The position numbers were made by a program, and so were the translations under genes. 64,000 nt of DNA from positions 194,006,369-194,070,368 of the forward strand of contig CP136061.1 of NCBI GenBank assembly GCA_032622095.1, in the 5' to 3' direction. The DNA is from Siphonodentalium dalli (taxonomy: Eukaryota; Mollusca; Scaphopoda; Gadilida; Siphonodentaliidae). The notes under the pieces were generated by a model. The model had not been told where the DNA came from. It worked only from the letters and a program-made list of their open reading frames with translations, and ran no database searches. Positions 11,645 to 23,936 of the stretch are shown piece by piece (positions within the stretch are counted from its first letter, which is position 1; the number at the start of each line of letters is the position of its first letter).

Positions 11645-12430
11645 TGACAGTGGTTATTAATTCAATTCAATTCTTTATTGGATATAACAATAAAATAATC
11701 GTCGTGTATCCAAATATATAACAATATAATAAAACTGTCGACTAATGACAGGTAATCAAACAAAAACAAAAACGAATAATTATCTTATCATAAATGACCA
11801 ATACATCTATAACATATATATGTAGCCACAAGTACATGTGATATCTCTGAATTGAGATAATTATAAAAGTAGTTGTATGGCTTCGGATCGAATTACTGAT
11901 ATTTAATAATAGTAATGGAAAATTGAAAAGTTGATGACTTGAAAGTTGATGACTTGGCATTACGTGTTGAATAAGCTTAAAAATAGTCTGTTGCCATATT
12001 TTGTAAAAAGCTATTTATGAATATTAGTTATTTAAAATAATATTTTCTCTTGTCCATTGATTCTTTTATATAACTACAAATCTCTCTTGTGGCTGTGAGA
12101 GTATAGGGGTTTAGAATATTGCTGACATCCAAGAATTCAGTTATGCTAAAAATATTGAATTTATTTCTTATTTCATTATAAAGAGGGCATTTGTATAAGA
12201 AATGCATTTCATCTTCAATATTAGTTGGACAAAAGTTTCAGAATCTCTGAGATGCTTGGATAATTGGTCTTTTGTATCTTCCAGTTTCAATATGGAGTGA
12301 ATGGGCACTTATTCTAAGTTTTGTTATGTGAGGAAATGCATTTTTACACATGCATTTCCTAACGTAAATATTTCCAAACTTTATATTCACAAATATATCT
12401 GGAAAAAGTAAATAAAACCCGGTCTTACTT
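11645..12430 (-). mobile_element. 3' fragment of a LINE (family B-like)
   Basis: On the minus strand the frame from about 12430 reads GFYLLFPDIFVN, then KLRISAHSLHIETGRY, one in-frame stop, and NIEDEMHFLYKCPLYNEIR. This is the conserved C-terminal tail found after the RT of many LINEs, including the Cys/His region. It ends in a non-coding 3' part with AATAAAGAATTGAATTGAA at 11647-11665, a plausible polyadenylation signal and short 3' repeat. The 5' side is truncated, as is usual for LINE insertions. It overlaps in protein content with the 16-kb LINE, so it is a separate copy. Confidence 0.8.
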
Positions 12431-14945
12431 TCACACCTTATTTAAGAGGTATTCCGCTTCAAGTGGTGTTATATATAATAACTTCATAATCAGTAATCGT
12501 TGATTTATAAGTGCAAATCACTTTACGATCGGCGATGTGTTGTTTTCTCATGGGCGCCGCCATCTTGCCTTAGTTCAGGTTCGGCGTTCGTGGTTTCACT
12601 TCAACGTGTCCTCACAGCATGTATGACGCATATTTATCATGGAATACATAAAAATCATTCATATCTAAATGATTTCTATATTATGCACACAAATTAAGTA
12701 TCATTTATTGATTTTTGATGGCGCTATTGACGTTTTAACTACGCACTATTTCTTCTGCAAAGAGAAATCTCGCAGAAGTTGTTTCATTGGTCTTAAACTC
12801 TGCAGAATTTTCCGGCCTTCTCATTGGCTCAAAAATCTTGCAGAATTGTGTTATTCTTGTGTAGGATTCGGACTTTGTGCTTTGTTATTCTAGGATTATT
12901 TATTTATTCTAAAGTAATAGGTAAAGTTTCTAAGTCATTATTTATTAACTTTATAGGCACTTTAACTATTTTAAAACAAACTTTTCTAATTATTTTCTAT
13001 GTGAGCATGTATTCCAAAACATAAATTTTAGTTTAAATCTATATTGTTGGCTACTAGTATGTTCCAAACAGGTAATAGTAATCAGGACTCCATGATAAGA
13101 GGTGGTACTAAAACAGCAAATGGAGTGGAATTGTCTGAAGTGGCAGACTAAAATAGGACCACTCAAATGAATATGTTTCCAAACTTTCCATTAGGGGAAA
13201 CTGAGGCTCGACTCCCATATGAGGATAACTATCGAGGAAAAATGGAGATAAACAAAGTGGAGACCATTCCAACTCCAATAGAGGGCAGCTATGCATGTAC
13301 CAAAGTGGTTATGTCATGAGCAACTATATGGGCCTATTTAATTGGTACCTAACTAAGTAAAATAATTATATTTAATAAAATAGTTTTCCTGTATGTTTTG
13401 GAGAATTTGGGTTTCTCTCAAAACATCTATTTAATTTCATGCTCACATATTTCTAAAAGTTTTATTTTAAAGTAGGCATTATTCGATGCAGAACCCTGGG
13501 ATGGAACTGAACTAGGCATGGTTAGTTCTGTTCCAGTCACTTCATACATGGGTAAAAACATATTCTCATGATGACACTAAGTCTGACTTTACCCATTTCA
13601 TCATTTATTATGCAAATAACATTTCCTGCTTAGCATGTAGAATATGCTAAGTCTATATTTTTAAGTAACTAAGTTGTGCTTTGGCAGGTAATTGTGCCAA
13701 ATAAAACTAAGTCCCAATTTTGGGAACTCTGCAAAATATTAACTTATATTTAAATTTAAGCTAAATTTCCCACTTAGCGGGTAATTTCGCTGGGGTCTAA
13801 ATATTTAGTCACAAAACACTTTGACGCTTGGCATGTTAAATCCAATAAATCATATTTCTATTTTATAATAGTTTTATAGTTTTTTATTTAAAACATATTG
13901 GATTTCAAATTGTGCAAGTCAAATGCATTATTTCAAATCTAAATGTTTCATATTACTTTAATTAATTAGCCTGTGTGGGGTAGTAGTGGCCTGTGTGGAC
14001 TGTTTTATATTAAGCCTGTGTGGAAAAGTTGGCCTGTGTGGAAGAAGTAACAGTGGTGATTATGTTATATAAATCATTACTATTTTAAGGTCTCATATAG
14101 ACCAACCATTATCTGCAGATATTTAAGGGATCTCATAAAATAAAAGAATCAGACACATATGATACATGTTTCGTAATTTGTTTGTGATGTCTCTTGTCTT
14201 GTAATGTTGTAAATAAATAGTTTTATTCAAAACAACTTAAGTTGTTTTCTAGAGCTCATTTTTAATGTAAATATTTCATATAACTAAGTGCTCAAATACT
14301 TATAAATAATTCACTTATAAAGTATTATATTTAAACTATAAAAGTTTTCATCTTTCCATTTGCATTAAATATTTCATATCATGGAGTAATTTATCACCTT
14401 AAATATAAATATTCAATCTCATAAAATTATTTATTTATTTATTTATTTAACAGTATTCAATATTTCTTCATCTTCTAGACATTACAAAACAGACATCAAA
14501 TGGCCTCATACTCATTTCATATTCATAACTATTTTATTAAAGTCATTCATAGTCAAATATTCTAGTCAACAAATCTGCTCAAAATCACCTCAGCTACATG
14601 TTTATCACACATATAATGTTGTTACAAATGTGTTCACAAATTGTTAATGTTAAAGTTTAATAATTTCAAAGTTTAAAACAAATTAAATTTATACTTTTAC
14701 AAATAACTCCTTCTTTATTACAAAGACAGTTCTGCTGTCTTTGTTATGTCTAATCAGCCTCCTTACCTTATTTTCCTGGGGCTATTTCATAAATACTACT
14801 TGGTTAATCCTGGCTTATGTATCAGCATCTGGCGATAGGCATGATCACATGTGACTTGGTTACCTTCGTGATGTGGCGGGAGACACTCCATGAGACGTTC
14901 CATTGGAAAGTCTCCTGAAGCTTGTCATCTTGCCAGTCTCAGAGG
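12431..14945. other. Long stretch without a supported gene
   Basis: AT-rich, with short simple features only: GCCTGTGTGG four times at 13970-14045, (ATTT)n at 14425-14450, and a small hairpin at about 13500-13535. A coding-like stretch at 13059-13319 on the + strand reads for 87 codons from an ATG with a single in-frame stop (after 30 codons). I do not recognise its product and no splice context supports it. Short open frames at 12500-13024 show no family signature. Confidence 0.4.
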
Positions 14946-14953
14946 GCGGGGAA

Positions 14954-16034
14954 CAGTGTTCACGCTGTCGGTAGCCAAATTAGCCAATGGCTAATATTTT
15001 TCGAGTTTGGCTAATAAAAATTTCATTTGGCTAAACTTTTGGCTAAACTTTTTTTGAACCCAAATGGAGACTGAAAGCATGGAGCCAGAAAGCTAATTAA
15101 TAAAAGCGCTCAATAGATCGACATTCAAGACGAAGTTAGGTGACGAAAGTATTTCATTATTTTCGTACTTATGAAATATCGTACAAAGGGAAATCCGATC
15201 GACAACTCTATCAACCAAGAGATCACAAAGTGATATGCAATCATCTTTAGTTTTCACAAGACGGACATTCAAAGACGCATGGACATTAAACCGACCATGG
15301 TTGAATTATGACAATGTGAAGAAAGCAATGTTTTGTAAAGTGCATTGACGCCGGTATATAAGCAATTTGTTCGTAACAGGCTGTTTTAATCTGGAGAAAG
15401 ATTACGTCACTCTGCACGAAGCAGCAAAAGGTCATTATTTTATTTTTACATTTAATCCCCTAATCCCCCATTCAGCCCATTGTCTGTCTGATCACTCACG
15501 GCGCGCCCGCACAATGGATGTTTATGATGACATTGTATTTATGACGGTCGAGGTTTATGAGCACCAAGCGTAAGACAATAGCTTAATCAGCCAAATGTGA
15601 ATCACGACAGATATTTTGTGGCTATTTGTCGTCAATACCGATACAGTCAAAATAATATGCATGCTTTTATGACAGATTGTAATTTGACAATTAAAAAATA
15701 ATGACATTAAGAAGGACAATCCCGGGTTACCGCCCCCCCCCCCCCCACAATCACTCTTTCACATAAAGATTAATAAATTTCTAATAAATGATATATATAA
15801 AAATATCTAGTTCATCAAAATTATTTAAATTATTGTGTATTTTACCTGTGTCTGTTAGATTTTACGCTTTAGTCATTAATTGTGAACCGACCAGAAAACG
15901 ATGATTTAATTTGGCCAATTTGTTTTTTAATTTTGCCAAAAAACATTTGGCTAAAGTTTTTTTCATTTGGCTATTAAAATTTTCATTTGGCTAAACTTTT
16001 GGCTAAAGTTTTTTTCGGTCCAGCGTGAACACTG
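14954..16034 (+). mobile_element. hAT-type element with TTF zinc-finger relic
   Basis: Perfect 14-bp terminal inverted repeats, CAGTGTTCACGCTG at 14954-14967 and CAGCGTGAACACTG at 16021-16034. They are flanked by an 8-bp direct repeat with one mismatch (GCGGGGAA at 14946-14953, GTGGGGAA at 16035-16042). CAGTG-type ends and 8-bp duplications define hAT. Both ends are also rich in TTTGGCTAAACTTTTGGCTA, forming longer imperfect inverted subterminal repeats. The interior keeps only a degraded zinc-finger segment and no transposase catalytic domain, so it depended on another element. A C17 run lies near 15730. A second, truncated copy is at 37630-38378. Confidence 0.88.
15259..15438 (+). pseudogene. 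TTF-type zinc finger relic inside hAT element
   Basis: One frame reads RRTFKDAWTLNRPWLNYD, then KKAMFCKVH, a TGA stop, and FVTGCFNLEKDYVTLHEAAK followed by GH. The PWL..D...MFC and later F..G..N....LHE..KGH spacing matches the TTF-type zinc finger at the N terminus of hAT transposases and of domesticated relatives such as ZNF862-like proteins. The second Cys of the first pair is lost and a stop interrupts the domain. It would have bound element ends. Present function is unlikely. Confidence 0.75.
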
Positions 16035-16069
16035 GTGGGGAAGACCGCATGTAGGTGTGCATACCACTT

Positions 16070-19000
16070 GGGCGTTACAGTTAGTTCCTTTCTATATTCT
16101 TTTGGTATATTATAATCTAGATACTTTTTTAAATTGTAGCCTTGGTTTATTTTACTATAGAATGGCAGTTTTCCAACGTTCAAGTTCAAACAGTTCTTCA
16201 AATCAGTAACAACTTTTTCCACAAACTTTGATGCCATCAACTTTTTCAGTTCATTTTTGGATACTGAAGTAATCTGTGTTCCTATAAATTTTTCAATGGG
16301 TTGAAATAATTTTGTCCATGATACATTTGGGTTTGATTTATTTATTATTAAGTCTTCCTCAAAGGCTGCTACCAGTAGTTTATGTTGATTTAGTTTGTTG
16401 TTCTCATCATGTTTAGCCCTACTAGCCTTTTATAGTAGTTCATAGCTAATAAATGCATTTTCAAGCATATTGGATTTTCATTAACTACTGAGTACACTGC
16501 TGTGTTTGATGATTTGCTGTTTACACCTATGATGTTTTTCAATATGGCTGAGTAAGTTATGCCCATACGGGATGTGAAAAAATAATTTATTGTCTTGAAT
16601 TTAACATTCATGTCTGCCAACCAAATTTCACATCCATAAGTTAAAATTGGATGAATAACTGCACTTACCAATTGTAACCAAGTTTTAACAGATAAATTGA
16701 GGTAATCTTTCAATTTACATTTCATTTAATAATATGCTCTTCGGGCTTTATCTGACAGATTGGATGCAGCAATATTTAGTTTCCCATTTTTCTGTAATAT
16801 TATTCCCAGATATTTATATTCCTCGACCACTTCAAGTTGTGTGTTCCCATAAAAAAATCTTTCTATTCCTATATCTTTCTTTTTATTGAAAATAATTGCT
16901 TTGGACTTCTGTAAATTTACATTCAGTTTCCAATCATTACAAAATGAATATAAGTTGTTCAAGCAGCATTGTAGCCCTTCTGGTGTCTCTGCTAGTAATA
17001 CAAATCATCTGCATAAAGTAGATGGTTAAGTTTTGTATTATTTATCATAACTGGGTCTGAGATCATACAATCAATATATTCTTCAAAGTCATCAATAAAT
17101 AAATTGAATAATATCGGGCTGAGACTTTCGCCTTGCTTCACCCCTCTGTCGGCTTTGAAAGGATCACTGTATCCATTATCAGTTTTACATGAGTATAAAG
17201 TTTTCGAGTACATGTCCACTAAAATATTATAAAGTTTACCATTTATTCCATTTTTCCTCAATTTTTGAAAAAGAAGGGGTCTCTCTACACTGTCGAAGGC
17301 TTTCCTGAGGTCAATGTATAATGTTTTACCCTTGACCTCAAGATATTTAGTCATCAAGATTTTCATTGCAAAAACATGATCAGTTGTTCTGGGTCCTGGG
17401 ATGAAGACAACTTGATTAACTGATAATTTTTGCTCTTCAATAAGAAATTTAACTAATCTTTTCTGTAAAATATTGGTGAAAAGTTTTCCTAAGTTACTGG
17501 AGATACTAATGCCTCTGTAATTATCGCAATTGGTTTGGTCACCTGATTTGTATAAAGAAATGAGAATGGACAAGTTCCAACTCGTTGGGAAAATTCCGGT
17601 GTCAAACATTTTGTTGAAAAGGTTTGTCAACGTGAGTAGCATACTGTATTGACTATACTGTCTTGACTATATTTAAGAAATTCTTCTTATTTTTCAAAGA
17701 TTTGATTGATTGACGAACTTCAGCACAGGTAAACGGGTGGTCTAGCATTTTGCTTAAATTCATCGACAGAGTTCTGGGAGGATAAAATAGTTTTATAGTG
17801 ATTTAGCCATTCAGTATCATCAATTGGTGATGAGGCCTTGTTCTTGGATTTTTGTTAAGATTTGAATAGGTTCCAGAAGGCATTAGGACTTTTCTCTTCC
17901 AAACTGTTGATATTGTTAGTTAAGGATTCTGTTGTAGATTTTTTCAGTGATTTTCGTAATTTGTTGTATCGACTTCTGGTGGAGCAAAACGACTCTCTCA
18001 GCTAATAGTTGTCAGGGAACTTTTGTAATTTTTTCCCTAACGATCTTACCTGATTTCTAAGACTATAACAGTCTGGGGTCATCCAGGGATGTTTGAATTT
18101 TGATTTTTTCCTTTGTGTGCTTTGTCTATAAGGGATGAATTTTAAAGTTTTTCTAGCAGCCGAATGATAAATATCGTTCAATTTTGAAATACATAAATCA
18201 ATATCTTTACTGTTCTTATCAGAGAGCATTTCATATAAGGATTAACTGTCATGTGGACCGTTTTTATGGAGATGTAACCGTGAGGTAAGTGGTCATAACT
18301 TGTGTAAAACCCGAAGGGTTTTACATACAAGTTATGACCACTTACCTCACGGTTACATCTCCATAAAAACAGTCCACATGACAGTTAATCCTTATATTTA
18401 TATACATTTAGCGAAAAAGCCACTTTTGTAAATGCATTTAAATCGAAAAGTGTATGGTGACAAAACAAGCCCAAAATATTCCATAGCAACCTTGGCAAAA
18501 GTTAACAGGCAATCGTCACCCTCGTCGAATCGGCTTACTATTCCGAGGAATCGACGGAAAGTACCGAGGATTCCGATTGGTTAACAGGAACAATTGAAAC
18601 CCGATGATTTATTAAGTCAATCCTGCGCGAATCCAAATGCGCCCAAAACATTACGCGTTCGTCTTTCCAAACCCAAATGACGTATCGATGTTGTTATGAT
18701 CTTGCAGTTATAGGCTGTTGCGCATTCACCGAGAAATAACTGCAACTAGCCACGTGGGCGCCGACCAATCAGAATGCTGGATTTAGTGATGATAACACTT
18801 AGTGTGTAAATATTTAAACTTGATATCAAGTTAATTGTTTCAGCTGATTTGAACTCCTGCTTATAAATAGGGCATGTATCATCATTCCAAATAAATTTCC
18901 CATCTTGAAGTGTGTTCGTGAAGGAGGTTTCTTTATGATGTTTGATGTCATCTTTCAGAATAACTGAGATGGGGTAATGATCTGAATATTCATTTAGAGG

Positions 19001-19761
19001 GTGAACTCTAAATTGGAGTACTTTGTTAAAGATATCAAGTGATGCTATCATATAATCAACCGTACTTCTACTATTGCTGTTGAAGAACGTGTTATATCCC
19101 AATGAGTCTCCTAGAAATCTACCATTTAAAATTCTCAATTGTAAGTTCTTGCAAATATCAGTGAGAAATTTTCCATGAAGATTATTTTGTACATCTAATT
19201 GACTGCGATCTGTTTTGAAATCTGTCATGTAGTTATCAATTAATTCATATTCTGATGGTATGTGGTCTGATGAATCATGTTTAATGAAATAATCTAATCC
19301 ATACGTTCGTGCATTAAAGTCTCCTCATAGTAAGATATTACCTTGATTTTTAAACTGAATTATCTCTTTCTCAATATTTTTGAAAATAATTTCTGATTCA
19401 TTTTTGTTCACAATAGGTTTGATGTAACAGAAGCCTATAAATAGTTTTGACAAATTATTAATTTTGAACCACATAGTTGTTTCAGTTAGCAGAATTTGCT
19501 GAATATATTTTCTTATCCAGGACTTGCAGTAGACCAAAATACCCCCTGAATTTCTTCCTCTTTTCTTTTTCCGTTTTGCTGCTGAAGAGAAAGGTACTGT
19601 GAAGTTAGTGTGAACCCATGAATAGTGTTAGGAGACTCATTGGACATTGTTTCAGAGAGACAAACTATATCATATCTCTGTAAGATTTCTATAAAACTGG
19701 GATTTGACAATTTATCACCAATTCCATGTGTATTCCAATAACCAATTTTAATCATTTTCAT
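16070..19761 (-). pseudogene. LINE B ORF2: endonuclease plus reverse transcriptase, decayed
   Basis: On the minus strand, 19761 starts with IGYWNTHGIGDK and CLSETMSN (endonuclease Asn and Glu motifs). GDFNA near 19320 and NEYSDHYPIS near 18975 complete the APE-type domain. A hairpin-bearing insertion interrupts it near 18233-18790. RT follows: DNYRGISISSNLGKLF, motif A YIDLRKAFDSV, motif B GVKQGESLSPILFNLF, and motif C HLLYADDLYY at 16992-17642. Then VEEYKYLGIILQ (16726-16962) and a thumb region with HPILTYGCEIW (16390-16725), continuing to PKEYRKELT at about 16075. Several stops and shifts separate these segments. The sequence is truncated before the C-terminal tail seen at 11.6-12.4 kb. Inactive. 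Confidence 0.87.
18233..18397. repeat. 165-bp near-perfect hairpin inserted in LINE B
   Basis: ATATAAGGATTAACTGTCAT at 18233 is mirrored by ATGACAGTTAATCCTTATAT ending at 18397. Pairing continues almost without mismatch to a centre AAAACCCGAAGGGTTTT near 18315. The hairpin lies inside ORF2 between endonuclease and RT, so it arrived after the LINE. It is followed by ATTTATATA-type sequence, as are the two hairpins at 43.3 and 44.0 kb that share the CCCGAAGGG-like centre. The right boundary of the insertion is probably near 18785. Confidence 0.85.
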
Positions 19762-20435
19762 ATATACTGTTCTCGCAAGGAAGGATTATTGGCCTATTTT
19801 CAACAATAATTATGTGAGATTAGATATCAGATCATTTCAATCAATCTGACTGCACATTAAGCAAGATAAGATGAAGGACATACTTAGAGGCTTATTTTGG
19901 AGCATTATGTATTTAGTTGAATATTTTAAGTTCACATTATCCTTTTCTATAAATAATGAATGGTAAAAGAAGATACAAACCTTTAAGTAACCATCTTTGT
20001 TGAAAAAGAATCATGATGTTGGTGGGTGATTGATTTGATGAATATGAGTTGAAGCATACTGTGAGAATTATGATACCATATGAGGTCTGAAATGAAAAAT
20101 GATGTCATAAATTATGATAAGCTATCTGTGGTTGATGTGGTATGCATAAATGAGTAAGTTTCAAGTGCAAAATTCAATGAGGTTCATGTTCACGACTCTA
20201 AGACATTAGGTATGGTGATGTGATGGTTGATAATTGATAATGTATTTAATGTATATGTCTATGAAGTAAATGTCAACAAATATTACCGAATGTACCAGTA
20301 TTTAAATATACCCCAGCCTCAAGCAGTCGCATATCATTGGTTTCGCATTGATCATCATTTTGTTTCAATATGATTGACAATAGATCAAATTACTGACAAT
20401 AAAATTTGAAGCTTGTTAAGAGTTTGTTGATTTAT
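19762..20435. other. LINE B inter-ORF region
   Basis: No coding frame of note on either strand. Position and orientation suggest it is the spacer between LINE B ORF1 and ORF2 on the minus strand. It is unusually long for such a spacer, so it may include unrelated insertion sequence. Confidence 0.4.
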
Positions 20436-20439
20436 GTAA

Positions 20440-20660
20440 CAGAGTTTTAGAAATCTCTTCTCATATTGTTGAGAAGACTCATTTTTAGAAATCATTTTTA
20501 GAAAGAGTTTTAGAAATCTCTTCTTTATTTTTAGAAATCATTTTTAGAAATCATTTTTAGAAATCTTTTCTCATATTGTTGAGAAGACATTTTTAGAAAT
20601 CATTTAAAAAAATCATTTTTAGATAGAGTTTTAGAAATCTCTTCTCATATTGTTGAGAAG
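20440..20660. repeat. Tandem repeat of TTTTTAGAAATC(A/T) and TTGTTGAGAAGAC
   Basis: TTTTTAGAAATC-type words repeat about ten times, interspersed with four copies of CTCATATTGTTGAGAAGAC. The last copy overlaps the final codons of LINE B ORF1 (20631-20660), so the array appears to be local amplification of the ORF1 3' end. Confidence 0.75.
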
Positions 20661-21480
20661 ACTCATTAGTTCATGTCCTAGATTCTGTGGACCCTGAAAT
20701 CTCGGATAATGAGGTTGAAATCTTGATGAGTTTCTTCGGTTGGTCCTGGCAATGTTGTTTGCATGCTGGTTCCTGTTGCCGTTGTATGACTTCATGTATT
20801 CGGAATAGTTAGCTAGACCCAGCATTGGGTTTAAGTGTGTCTTCACCATCCTGACGAGTTCGATTGTCCCACTTCTATCTCGAATGCCATCCCATATATA
20901 GAGATGATTTGATTTTGCGTTTATGATAAATCATTTTCAATTTTTGTCGAATTTTTTGATTTTTTGATGATTGAGTCAGTTTCTCCATTAAATTCATACA
21001 CCTTTTTGTTGTATTCCTCCTCTCCTATTCTCTCGAATGCCGGAATGATACGCATCTTAATTTTCTCCTTTTCCACGTAGTTAACAAGCTCCTCCAAATA
21101 GTTTTTTGCAGTTTCCACAGAATCTTGAGATAGATCGTTGCTTCCAACCCCAAGCACAATATGATTTGGTGTTGTTTTAACGATCTTATGAATTTACTGG
21201 CACCCACGATGTTTTTATCTCCAGGTCCAAGTACCACAACTTCAACTTTTTTGTTTTTGTAAATCCTTGTGGACTGAAGATTATTTCCATGAGAGTCCAT
21301 CACACAAAGAGCATCCGCTTTTTCTCCTCCCTGATAATTTGTGTTGACTGACTTAGGTACTACCATTTTGTTACTTGTTTTTGAGTTGGACTCCTTGTTA
21401 CTACTAGTACCGATAACTGGTTCCTTGTGCTTTTGGTCTACCTTTTTCATTTGTAGTTCCTGGACTGTTGTAATAAACAC
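20631..21480 (-). pseudogene. LINE B ORF1 with SGNH/GDSL esterase-like domain
   Basis: Three overlapping minus-strand frames join into one protein. From 21480 down: a Lys/Ser-rich N-terminal segment, then ADALCVMDSHGNNL (block I with the Ser nucleophile), VVVLGPGDKNI, and after a frameshift LGVGSNDLSQDSVETAKNYL (block III, G.ND) with KMRIIPAFERIG. The tail (20631-20849) is basic and Asn/Arg-rich. Esterase-type ORF1 proteins are known from CR1-like and related LINEs, where they are thought to help RNP or membrane interactions. It lies about 870 bp upstream of ORF2 on the same strand, which supports one element. Frameshifted, so probably dead. A GTG at 21480 is not a credible start; the first ATG lies a few codons inside. 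Confidence 0.75.
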
Positions 21481-21493
21481 ACAGTATCACAAC

Positions 21494-21714
21494 ATTACTA
21501 TTACAATTTTGTATTGCATTATTCCCCACATTGAGATGATCTTTTTCATAACTAAATGATCTCAATGAGTTTGTTCTGTCGAAACAATGGTATTCGAGTG
21601 TGAGTTTTGCAGTGATACTGTGAATGTGATAAAACCTATTCTGATTCACCTGTGAACAACTCGTACTCTTAGGCCTACTAGTGCTTCTATTACTAGTACT
21701 ATCAGAACTTGACA
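21494..21714. repeat. Composite block matching two separated blocks upstream of WNK
   Basis: Positions 21494-21613 match 23817-23936 essentially base for base. Positions 21612-21714 match 24998-25094 apart from a 6-bp insertion (GGCCTA near 21671). In this copy the two blocks are joined directly, with GT shared at the joint; at 23.8-25.1 kb they are 1,061 bp apart. The block abuts the 5' side of LINE B ORF1. See findings for interpretation. Confidence 0.85.
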
Positions 21715-21839
21715 GCATTATTTTGTTGCACTTAATTAGGCCTAATCCATTCTGATAACTATATTTAAAGCGTATCTTGAAGAAATGATGTTGTTGTATC
21801 TTGATGATATGGGGACCGTTTGATCGGGTTGAGTGCCTT

Positions 21840-22440
21840 TGAGAAATATTAAATTCGGTGGCGTTTTCATTTAAGCAGGGGTGGTCCAAACTCCATACAG
21901 CGCCCTCTACGCTATCGCTGCGATATATCACTGCCACAATGAGTGTACTTTGCAGACGATAAATCTATTTTTACATATCGTCGCGGAACTGTATTTACTA
22001 CATAATTTAGTCACCTATTATCTTGTTTTGACCACCAAATTTTTTTTAAAGTTTGCAATAAGGCCAAATAAAAAAGATAATATTAGGTGCAAAACACATG
22101 GTTTCTAACATAATCCTGTGATAAGTGACATAAAGTGTGACAGTTGTCTCAAAAGCCACAGGTGTGTGATGGGTTGTGGATTGATAGGCATGAATCTTGC
22201 AATTTTAATTTCAAGAGAGTGGATCTCATGCCTGCTTTACCATTATGCCTTGTTTGGGACTTATGGAACATATTCATGAGTTCCAAATAAACATGCATGC
22301 CCATTTATTATTTTCTTGACAGCATGAGAAATGTACATTTCCATTTCGTTTGACACTTAATATTCAAACAACATTTTACTGGTACACTTCATTGCTTCAC
22401 CCACCATGTTTCTTTTGCACACATTTAAAAATGCTGGGTG
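21840..22440. other. Unassigned stretch
   Basis: A fragment of the AGGTACTCAACC TTAA family precedes it (21808-21838). I see no gene, no clear repeat boundary, and only short chance frames. Confidence 0.35.
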
Positions 22441-22448
22441 CTATCTAA

Positions 22449-22780
22449 AGGGGTACCGGTACTGAATCTGCCAATTATGGGACCATCTCCTTTTATACTC
22501 AAGAGAATATATGCAGCAAATTAATGCATTTGAGCCATGGATTAGTGCCAAATACACTGATGTGTTCTATGAGAACGATGCAAACAACATGGTAATTTAT
22601 ATGACTGGAGTCATAAATTCATTTTCAATATACTTACCATGTTGTTTGCACCATTCATAGAGCACATAAGTGTATTTGGCATTAATACATGCCTCAAATT
22701 CATTCATTTGTTGCATATATTCTGTTGAGTATACAAGGAGATAGTCCTACAAATAACCGGATTCAGGGTACAGCACCCCT
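22449..22780. mobile_element. Foldback element flanked by CTAA/TTAA
   Basis: Two arms of about 150 bp are mirrored around 22625: GCAAACAACATGGTAA near 22582 pairs with TACCATGTTGTTTGC near 22635. The ends read AGGGGTACCGGTACTGAATC on the left and a diverged complement on the right. Flanks are CTAA (22445-22448) and TTAA (22781-22784), consistent with a TTAA insertion with one mutated base. Non-coding. Confidence 0.75.
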
Positions 22781-22784
22781 TTAA

Positions 22785-23816
22785 TATATTATATTGTTCA
22801 AAATAAATGTTTTGTTTTGATAAACTTGCTTTTATAATTGACACCAACTTGTGCTACACAGGTTTTGAAAATGTGCTGAACAGTATATTCGTGTCTTGTC
22901 ATGATTTATGTTAGAGGATCTTTGTATAGGTTGCAAGGAAATTTAAAATTAACTGAAGACGAACTGCTGGTGGCTGCCAGACTTTCGGGAACACACTTAA
23001 AGTAACTGCATTAGTGCTGATCACAAACCCTGTGTACCCTTCAGCAGATTTTCAAAACCTGTGTACCGTAAAATACCCTTCAGCACTTTTATTTGGTGAG
23101 TGACCCCCTTCAGCCCAACTGACATCTTCAACAATCAGGCAGAATATCCCATATGATCAATTCAAATATATAGGTTCTATAATATTTTCGGACAGTCGGA
23201 GAATATGAAGCCCCATCCCTCTGAGTTTATGGCCAAAATCAGTATGTGAATACTGAAACACACTATTAAGAATAACAGCAAGTTTGATATCTTGTTCAAT
23301 GGTAAAGTAATTTTTCCACAAGTAATACTTTCCCTACAACACAAGTAGGCATTTTATGTCATTTCGGTCGAGGTAGTTCAATATTTCTGCAGCTGGAAAA
23401 AAATATCAAAAAATAATTAAAAAAAAAAATTTCCCTACCTACCTACCCTAATTTTTTCTCTCCGTTATCGGAAACATATTATCTTTTTTATTTGGCCTAA
23501 TGGTAATTCTTTCGGTATTGATAAGAACAATATGAACTGAGCCAGATATAGACAATTTTAATCCTAAAACATAAGAACTAAAAACACGTAATAATTCCTT
23601 ACCAATTAATGGCATAATGGCAGTGGTATCTCAGCGGAGCGATGGGAGATAATCTGCCTGGAGTTTGGGGGTGGTCGTCAACCTGTCAAGGGGAGCGAAT
23701 TTAGTGGCGCTGTTGACATTCCTAAACATCCGGAACAAATTTTTGGATTGAAAAAGTGTGCGGGCACATTCTGGCATTTCCGGCATAGTGTTCAGGATTA
23801 TATTTATTACGCCACT
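22785..23816. other. Unassigned stretch with a CTACC tract
   Basis: No gene recognised. CCCTACCTACCTACCCTAATTT at about 23434 is followed by CCGTTATCGGAAAC and ATTTGGCCTAA. The same arrangement is at 36770-36850 and resembles the ends of the 39.2-40.06 kb element, so it is probably one end of a dispersed family. Confidence 0.4.
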
Positions 23817-23936
23817 ATTACTATTACAATTTTGTATTGCATTATTCCCCACATTGAGATGATCTTTTTCATAACTAAATGATCTCAATGAGTTTGTTCT
23901 GTCGAAACAATGGTATTCGAGTGTGAGTTTTGCAGT

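Noticed and set aside
11645-19761. One LINE split by a 3.7-kb insertion (11.6-12.4 kb plus 16.1-19.8 kb)
   Set aside because: Both fragments encode the same stretch before the RISAH motif, so they overlap in protein content and must be separate copies.
21494-21714. Spliced retrocopy of a WNK leader
   Set aside because: The joint has no AG acceptor or GT donor pairing that reproduces the observed junction on either strand; kept only as a finding to test.
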